NCBI GenBank assembly: GCA_032622095.1
Contig: CP136066.1
Location: 43,535,835-43,599,834 of the forward strand
Length of the DNA: 64,000 bases
Direction of reading: 5' to 3'
Source of the DNA: Siphonodentalium dalli
Lineage: Eukaryota; Mollusca; Scaphopoda; Gadilida; Siphonodentaliidae
Below are positions 57,633-64,000 of the stretch, in pieces. The translations under genes and the position numbers were made by a program. The notes beneath the pieces are model-generated. The model did no database searches. It saw only the letters and a program-made list of their open reading frames with translations, and had not been told where the DNA came from. The stretch's first letter is position 1. Each line of letters starts with the position of its first letter.

Positions 57633-58633
57633 GGTCTTTGTGGACCCAATTTTTCCAATATTTGATGGTGGAGTCCAAAATAAATGATTCCGTTCACTTA
57701 TATTAGTAATCATAACAACCATACCCATTGGTGCAACATTTTAAGAGTATTTCATAGTGGATTATGTAAGAAATACAAAAAGTTAACTTTACAGAGATAT
57801 AAAACAATTATTTTTACTTACATTGGTCTAAGAAACACAAAGTCCATATCTAAGAATCAGATACATTTTACATGTATACATGTAGGAATGTGTACTGAAC
57901 ACTGTGAAGAATGATGTACTATACCAAACAAAATATTCACATTTCTTGTGTGTTCTTTGAAAAATGTACTTAGAACAGAACCAGTTGTTGACAAATTATA
58001 TAGTTACTTACTTAACATGACTGGATGGGACCTGGCAGGTATGGGTTATCAGTGGCCAATCATGGCAGTGTGTGCACTGTGAACTCTGCTGTCAAAATAA
58101 TTTGATAAGCTGCGATATACAACACCAGGCTGTATCCCGTAATAGGTTACATCTCATGGGATAGTCTGTCATGGACAGGTGAGCTGGCCACTCCAGCTTA
58201 CACTCATTTAATAGCCATTCTCATCAGACTGGACATAAGTCATGGTCAAGGTGAACCATGGACTCCCAACCATGTTAAGAAAATCTATCATTTGTCAGCA
58301 ACTATTCTAAGTAAATTTGTCAAAGAACACTAGAGAAATATGTATATGTTTTAATAGTACATAATTCTTTACAGTGTTCAGTACACATTCCCATATTTGT
58401 TTCTTAGATATCATGTGGACTTTGTGTTTCTTGTACCAATATATGTAAAATAATTGTTTTAAATCTCTATAAAGTTCACATTTTGTATTTCTAACGTAAG
58501 CCACCATCAATTATACTGTTAAAATGTTGCATCAATGGACATTGTTGCTGTGATTACTAATATAAGTGAACGGAATCATCATGATTGATTTTGGACTCCA
58601 TCAAATTTTGGAAAAATTGGGTCCACAAAGACC
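57633..58633. mobile_element. TTAA-flanked MITE with about 360-bp inverted arms
   Basis: TTAA at 57629-57632 and 58634-58637; ends GGTCTTTGTGGACCCAATTT and complement. The arms (57633-57995 and 58281-58633) remain alignable throughout (ATTAGTAATCA, AACACAAAGTCCA, GTGTACTGAACACTGT) but have many indels, so it is older than the palindromes at 33866 and 53949. Frames of 76 and 67 codons are arm translations. Confidence 0.75.
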
Positions 58634-58752
58634 TTAAGTTACATATAATTTTAATTAATATCTACCGATTGTATAATATTATAATTCTTATATGTAAAGC
58701 ATAATATTATAATATTGATAAATTTTAATTGAAGTCATATGTTATCACTTAA

Positions 58753-59344
58753 AGGGGTACTGTACACAAGATGTTGTTGTTGGTTTCTATAATCCCCGAG
58801 TCGGAGAATAAGGTAACAACTTTTCCATTTTTTTAAAGTTTGTTGAGTACGAAGTATTGTTACGGATGGCAAATTTACCGGAATGCAAAAATACAAATTG
58901 TCGTTGTCGAGTAATTTTTGTAAAGTTTTCAACCAAATGAATCAAATAAACATTATATTATATGCTTAGTAGTCCCATATACTCATTTAAGTTAGTGTAC
59001 CGTCACTAGTCAATGAGTGGCTTGGGTTTTCTCCCCGTATAAGCATAATGTTTCAAACGATCGTGTGTGCAATTGTTTTCCTAATCCAGTATCCCTCAAT
59101 TATAATTTGATTACGTTTTGTACACGGAAATTCGAATTTTAAGAGACGCCATTTTATGGCTGGAGCCATAAAATCAATTTATATTAAATTATTAACTTTT
59201 AAATTATAAAATTTTAAGATAGCCTATTAACCTGAGCGTTTACAGAGTACATCTTCGACTCAAATTACTTATATTTCTATATAGTATCGATAATAGATCG
59301 TTGTTATCACCGGGAATTTATTGAAAATGGCGTACAGTACCCCT
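58753..59344. mobile_element. TTAA-flanked MITE, AGGGGTACTGTAC ends (592 bp)
   Basis: TTAA at 58749-58752 and 59345-59348; ends AGGGGTACTGTACAC and GCGTACAGTACCCCT. The interior is AT-rich and unique here. No ORF. Confidence 0.75.
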
Positions 59345-61097
59345 TTAATAATTTTAGGACTGTAAACCATGTCATCATCGCTATATTTAGAACGTGTTTG
59401 TGTCGATTTCTGAAAGCGAATTCAACAGAAATGATTTAACAGAGAACGTAATTCTAAGTGAAAGTGACTCTATAAACTTTGGCAAACTATATGACGCTTG
59501 AAAATAACCGGACTATGAATTTTACATGGCTCCATAAACTGATAAAAACGAGTGTCGAAAACAAACAAGGCGGAAGTGAGTTGCCTGGTTGCTATCACTG
59601 CCTATCAGCTTATACGGGGATCATCACCTAATCAAATACAAGTACCAATTACTGAGAAGACTTTGAATATTACGTGGAATATAGGCGAACGTCCACTGCT
59701 TCGGCTTTAATCAGGGCAGTATAGTTGACTCGCCTGCGCAAACGACCAAATGCTAAATCAATTCGTCGAGAAGAGAACAGGTCCCAAGGACAACAACAAA
59801 CATATTGGTTTCACATAACAAATGCTGTTATTAAGCGTTCTGAGCTGAGGCTCAACTGCTTCAGATCTTTTTACTTCTGTTGTTCGTGTTCACCAAATCT
59901 TCGAGTTATTTTAGCGAAATATGTCTTTTTCGTAGGTTTTGCTGATGCATCTATCCTGGACACGGTAAACTTCAAGTAACTGTGTATGCATCATATGTGT
60001 GCATAATACTGAGCGCAAAAAAATGGTTTATCGATCAGTTCTGTAGTATTTTTGGATATGAATTAAATGACGGTATCAGAAAATATAGTGCCAAATGCTC
60101 TCTATCAGAGAGCCGAAACACACACAAACAAATGCCGCTCCGCCGGACCAGCCAATGAAAGATCGGCGCAATTCGAGAACAGACCAGCGGAATGATACGT
60201 TAGGATTCGTCCATTCACTCCTCGACAGCCACGACAAACAAACCTATTCTTATTCATTGACGTATTATATTGAATTAAATCATCGTTGGATCTTCGCATT
60301 ATTACATAAGGTTAGTTATTTAATTATGTTTCATATTTATTGATTGTCATTAAATGACACACCACAAAAATCCAACAATGGCGTGGTTTTGGGTCGTACC
60401 TGTTGCGATTTCGGAACGCATGGCCGCTGACATGTTGGATTTAGTGCATTCGCACTCATCCAATTCTGTCAATCGTTAGCCTACGGCTATTCGTCACAAA
60501 TTATTTCCCAATAGGTTCCACATTGGAATCCCACCGCTAGGTTAGGATATTTATGGTCAATTTTTGATAGACTTTACTGTATTTTGTACTTTAACTTTTT
60601 GCCCGTTTTTCGATAAATTTTCCTGTAATTTTGCATATTGTTGTCCGGTTTTTTGAACAACTTTTCGCTATATTTCTATATTATATAACATTGACAGTAC
60701 TTATCGATTTTTGAGTATTTATTGTGATAAATTTTCCATTTGCAATTGTCTTGCAATTTTTGATTAATTATTTTCTGTATGCATTAGAATTTATATTTGC
60801 TTCTTGCTTAATTATTGCCTTATAACTCCACATATTGTCCAATTTTTTGTACTTTTCTATAACTTGTATTTTTCAACTTTCAATTGTTATTTACCCATGG
60901 TTATATAAATTTGAATTATATGCATCCTATTAGTGTCTACTTTTCCATGAATTTTGCCACTCTTTCCGCCAAATTATTCTAATATATTCATTATTACAAA
61001 TGGCCCACTTTGTGAGCTTATACCGGTAGGTCTGTTTATATTGAACAGAACAATTATTTTTCTTTAGAATTGGGTGTGGGTCTTTTATATAATCGCA
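59345..61097. other. Non-coding; leader of the gag-like gene at the right
   Basis: Frames up to 84 codons with no domain. From about 60560 to 61030 the sequence is T-rich with diverged ATTTT-CGATAAATTTT-like repeats. A pyrimidine tract then AG at 61066-61067 (TTTTTCTTTAG) looks like a 3' splice site 30 bp before the ATG of the next gene. I could not identify an LTR or primer-binding site; the second LTR would lie outside the window. Confidence 0.4.
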
Positions 61098-64000
61098 ATG
61101 CCTCCAAAACGACAGAAAATAAATGTAAATTATGCATCATTCTGCGATTTACAGCAGATCCCCGGTGTCGGTCCAAGACTGGCAGCCGGGATCATAGAAA
61201 GGAGGAAAATTCTTCTCACTCTCTCGAAGGAAGATCTCTTCACCATTCCCTACTTTAAATGTTCAAGGGAACAAATGGCCATCATCGATCTGAGCTCCCC
61301 ACCAGCAGGCATGGCCATAAATAATGAAATAGACACCAAATTGGTGGATGACTACCCTAGGCCGAATGTTGAAAGGTCTCCTCTCCCGAGGTCTCCTATC
61401 ACAGCAGTTGATATTCAGCCAGGTAGTCCATCAGTCGCTCCCATATATAGCGATTTAGTAGTCAGCCCATTCCAAGGGGCAACAAGTTACCGGGTTCACA
61501 ACATGGGAGTTCAGTCACCGGTCCAACAACCTACAACTCAATATCCTCCTCGTTTAAATGTACCACCATTTACACCACCAAGGAGGACTCTAAATGATCC
61601 ACTAAGATATTCACCAAGTGGGGATGAATCTGACATAGACACTAATACTTCATTTGAAAGGGATAGTGGTTTTAAAGCAAAACAAGTAACGCGCCCCAAG
61701 GAACCAGTTTCGCACAAATTGCAGACTCCGACACCAGGTGCAACTTATGGTCATAGGGACCATATCCGTCCAACCACTTCAAAAGAAACCTCGTACAATA
61801 ATCAAAAGGTTTCAAACTTTGCAAATGATTTCACAAAAGCTGACTCGCATATTAAGTCAGATGCCATATATAATATAATAGGCACAACATTAGCAACATG
61901 CAGCACTACAAATTATCAACAAAATGCTGCAATGTATCAAAGAAGGAATCAGACATCAGATGTAGCCTCATCTCAAGGCTATGATACTCCAACTCAACCA
62001 AGCTCAAAGTTCCAAAACCCGGTCAGTGCTTATCATTTGCATTCTCAATACATATCAAAACCAGCAACTGTCCCATTCCAATTTGGGTTCTCAGACTTTT
62101 CTTTGGCAACAAATTTGTCAGTACCACCACCGGACGGTGGACAACAGCGACAATACAAATCAGCACATAGAATGCCAAATCAGGCAATCACAGGTGCTGC
62201 GTCCACTCAACAAAATGGACCTCAACCTCAGGTGCAACACACTGCCACATCACAAATAGCTCATATGAATACTTCACAGCCTCAAATGAGTCAATCTCAG
62301 GCAACACCAATTATGACTCCACAAGTTACAACTCAACAAAATGTACAAATTTCTCAGGCCCAAGGATTTCAAAACTTGGCTCAACCACAAACAACTCCCC
62401 AAATGGGAGTTAACCCTCAACCGACTATTCAACACCAGATAACACCCCAACCAGGTGCTCAATATCAAAATATTACTCAATCACAAATAACGCCTCAACC
62501 AGGTGTTTCATTCCAACAATATGCTCAACCGCAAACCACAACACATCAACCGGATTTATACCTAAATCAACCTCCACCAATCTCCAATCTGGTTGCGCCA
62601 ATTCATAGTCATTTTCAAACACAAACGAACACTCAACCAAGTGTTCAGAATCAAAACATGCCTCCTATAGGTATGCAACACCAGACTATGCCATATCCAC
62701 AACCACAACTCCAACCTCAAACACAATTTCAACCTCAACCACAACAACCTCTACTACATCAACAACCACAACAACAACCACCTCAAACACAGCAACAACC
62801 ACCTCAACCACAACAACAACCTCAACCACAACAACATCAACCACAATTTCAACCACAACAACCTCAACCACAACAACCTCTACTACATCAACCACAACAA
62901 CCACAACAACAACCACCTCAACCACAACAACCACCTCAATCACAACAACAACCTCAACCACAACAACCTCAACCACAATTTCAACCACAACAACCTCAAC
63001 CACAACAACCTCAACCACAACAACCTCAACTACAACAACCTCAACACTTTCAACCGCAATTGGAGCAAATTCAACCGCAATTTCAACCGCAATGGCAGCA
63101 ACTTCAACCACCACCATTTCAACCACCACCATTTCAACCACCACCAGTTTATCCACAATATGAACCGGTCCCCGAACTGCAAGCGAGAATCGTTGCCGAT
63201 AATAATCAACAAAATGTTGATGATCATGGTGGGCATAGAGCAAATAATCAAAACCGTCGTGTCGTGACTCCGAAAAGTTTATCTTATGACGGTGCAGATG
63301 CATTAGGATGGCAAAGTTTTCGTCTCAAATGTCTATCATATGCCAATACTTGGACTGTAGAAGAAAGAAAATATGCTCTGTGTTGGTGTTTAACTGGTAA
63401 AGCCAGTGAACATTACACACGAATCGTAAATAATGATCCTGATGTACAATTTGTTGAACTAATAGAGCTTCTGCAAACACGTTTCGGTTATCATGATCTT
63501 GCTGAGACCGTTCAACTAGCATTCCATCAACTGAAACAGGATCAAAAACAATCCTTAGAGGATTGGGCTGACACAGTCTTGGAATCAGCTACACGGGCAT
63601 TCGAAACATGCCCACATGAATTCATAGTGCAGCAAGCACTCAATAAATTTTGCCATGGGTGTAGTGATCATGAAGCAGGTGAATCAGTTGCTAACAAAAG
63701 ACCTCCAAATATGGAGAGTGCAATCAATCAGTTATTATGGTACCAATACTCCCATCAAGCAATTTATGGCACTAGCAAAGTGAAGCGCGAAATAAGACAA
63801 TTGTCCACTTCAGCATCCTCCGAATCGGAGGAAGAGGATGAGGCAAATGTTCGTGCATTATCCAATAATCGTCCACCATGGAGGAACGATAAATACAATA
63901 ATAAAGTTAATAACAATAATTACAATAGGAATGAAAATAGTAATTTTTCATACAGACGACAAAATTCATATGGTCGCCAAAATTCATTTGGCCGACAGAA
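61098..64000 (+). CDS. HhH-containing gag-like polyprotein, partial (967+ aa)
   Basis: Open from ATG 61098 to the window end (no stop), so incomplete at the 3' end. Residues 9-51 (NVNYASFCDL, IPGVGPRLAAGIIERR, LSKEDLFTIP) match the ComEA-type helix-hairpin-helix DNA-binding motif. Then come about 470 residues of low complexity rich in S, T, P and Q, and a PQ/QQ-rich tract (about 530-690). Residues about 720-860 read like a retrotransposon gag capsid domain: GWQSFRLKCLSYANTW, EERKYALCW, LLQTRFGYHD, AFHQLKQDQKQSLEDWAD. An acidic patch SSESEEEDEA (about 905) and an N/R/Q-rich basic tail (YRRQNSYGRQN) follow, suggesting RNA binding. Protease and reverse transcriptase would be expected beyond the window if this is a Gypsy-type element. 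A domesticated gag gene is the alternative. Confidence 0.8.
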   Translation, partial: MPPKRQKINVNYASFCDLQQIPGVGPRLAAGIIERRKILLTLSKEDLFTIPYFKCSREQMAIIDLSSPPAGMAINNEIDTKLVDDYPRPNVERSPLPRSPITAVDIQPGSPSVAPIYSDLVVSPFQGATSYRVHNMGVQSPVQQPTTQYPPRLNVPPFTPPRRTLNDPLRYSPSGDESDIDTNTSFERDSGFKAKQVTRPKEPVSHKLQTPTPGATYGHRDHIRPTTSKETSYNNQKVSNFANDFTKADSHIKSDAIYNIIGTTLATCSTTNYQQNAAMYQRRNQTSDVASSQGYDTPTQPSSKFQNPVSAYHLHSQYISKPATVPFQFGFSDFSLATNLSVPPPDGGQQRQYKSAHRMPNQAITGAASTQQNGPQPQVQHTATSQIAHMNTSQPQMSQSQATPIMTPQVTTQQNVQISQAQGFQNLAQPQTTPQMGVNPQPTIQHQITPQPGAQYQNITQSQITPQPGVSFQQYAQPQTTTHQPDLYLNQPPPISNLVAPIHSHFQTQTNTQPSVQNQNMPPIGMQHQTMPYPQPQLQPQTQFQPQPQQPLLHQQPQQQPPQTQQQPPQPQQQPQPQQHQPQFQPQQPQPQQPLLHQPQQPQQQPPQPQQPPQSQQQPQPQQPQPQFQPQQPQPQQPQPQQPQLQQPQHFQPQLEQIQPQFQPQWQQLQPPPFQPPPFQPPPVYPQYEPVPELQARIVADNNQQNVDDHGGHRANNQNRRVVTPKSLSYDGADALGWQSFRLKCLSYANTWTVEERKYALCWCLTGKASEHYTRIVNNDPDVQFVELIELLQTRFGYHDLAETVQLAFHQLKQDQKQSLEDWADTVLESATRAFETCPHEFIVQQALNKFCHGCSDHEAGESVANKRPPNMESAINQLLWYQYSHQAIYGTSKVKREIRQLSTSASSESEEEDEANVRALSNNRPPWRNDKYNNKVNNNNYNRNENSNFSYRRQNSYGRQNSFGRQ
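62680..63160 (+). repeat. CAACCA/CAACCT coding microsatellite (poly-PQ)
   Basis: CAACCTCAACCACAACAA-type units encode QP, QQP and occasional QFQPQ. The unit order varies and includes two longer QQPLLHQ duplicates (about 62745 and 62877). It is in frame with the gag-like ORF. The 205-codon minus-strand frame (62686-63303, valine/glutamate-rich) is its shadow. Confidence 0.9.

Noticed and set aside
62686-63303. 205-codon minus-strand frame rich in Val/Glu
   Set aside because: It is the antisense shadow of the CAACCA/CAACCT repeat in the gag-like ORF.

Overview
This is an AT-rich stretch of animal nuclear DNA that is almost entirely made of transposable elements. Several things point to a lophotrochozoan, most likely a mollusc such as a bivalve: intron-less B-box/coiled-coil/beta-propeller (TRIM2/NHL-like) genes, Helitrons carrying a GTCTGTCTG microsatellite and central minisatellites, a Mutator-like transposase of a type I associate with marine invertebrates, and a Gypsy-type gag. 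The species cannot be named from the sequence. I found no tRNA, rRNA or CRISPR array and no recognisable housekeeping gene.

Layout. 0.6-2.3 kb: two degenerate minisatellites. 4.3-9.3 kb: a 4.9 kb Foldback-like element whose arms are mirror images and include inverted arrays of a 42-bp minisatellite; its right edge abuts the 3' end of a LINE. 11-17.6 kb: several MITEs (hAT-like, TTAA-flanked and others). 17.9-19.9 kb: a broken B-box/NHL gene on the minus strand, with frameshifts, a 61-bp tandem expansion and a hairpin-element insertion. 22.3-23.4 kb: a Helitron with a second Helitron nested inside it in reverse. 25.1-30.0 kb: a composite element with two direct terminal repeats, identical apart from one 25-bp indel, around a Mutator-like DDE transposase (one frameshift) and an intact I-PpoI-like His-Me endonuclease on the other strand. 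30.3-37.4 kb: nine Helitron units in three head-to-tail arrays, one of which splits a copy of the Foldback minisatellite. 38.6-39.0 kb: a piggyBac-like MITE holding a hairpin-ended element. 40.6-45.0 kb: a long reverse Helitron containing a piggyBac-like element. 48.3-48.7 kb: a TTAA MITE whose empty site is still present in a neighbouring tandem copy. 48.98-50.56 kb: the intact 525-aa paralogue of the broken B-box gene. 50.7-59.3 kb: minisatellites, long palindromes and more TTAA-flanked MITEs. 61.1-64.0 kb: a 967+ codon gag-like ORF that runs off the window and begins with a ComEA-like helix-hairpin-helix.

How it fits together. The protein genes are either mobile-element genes (transposase, endonuclease, gag, LINE remnant) or copies of one multicopy B-box family. 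The non-autonomous elements fall into a few mechanistic groups: A^T-inserting Helitrons ending in CTAG, TTAA-inserting MITEs, hAT-like or fold-back palindromes, and tandem-repeat carriers. Nested insertions give a relative time order in several places. The most unusual items are the transposase-plus-endonuclease composite, the tandem Helitrons with a reconstructable empty site, the Foldback element, and the HhH-gag fusion.
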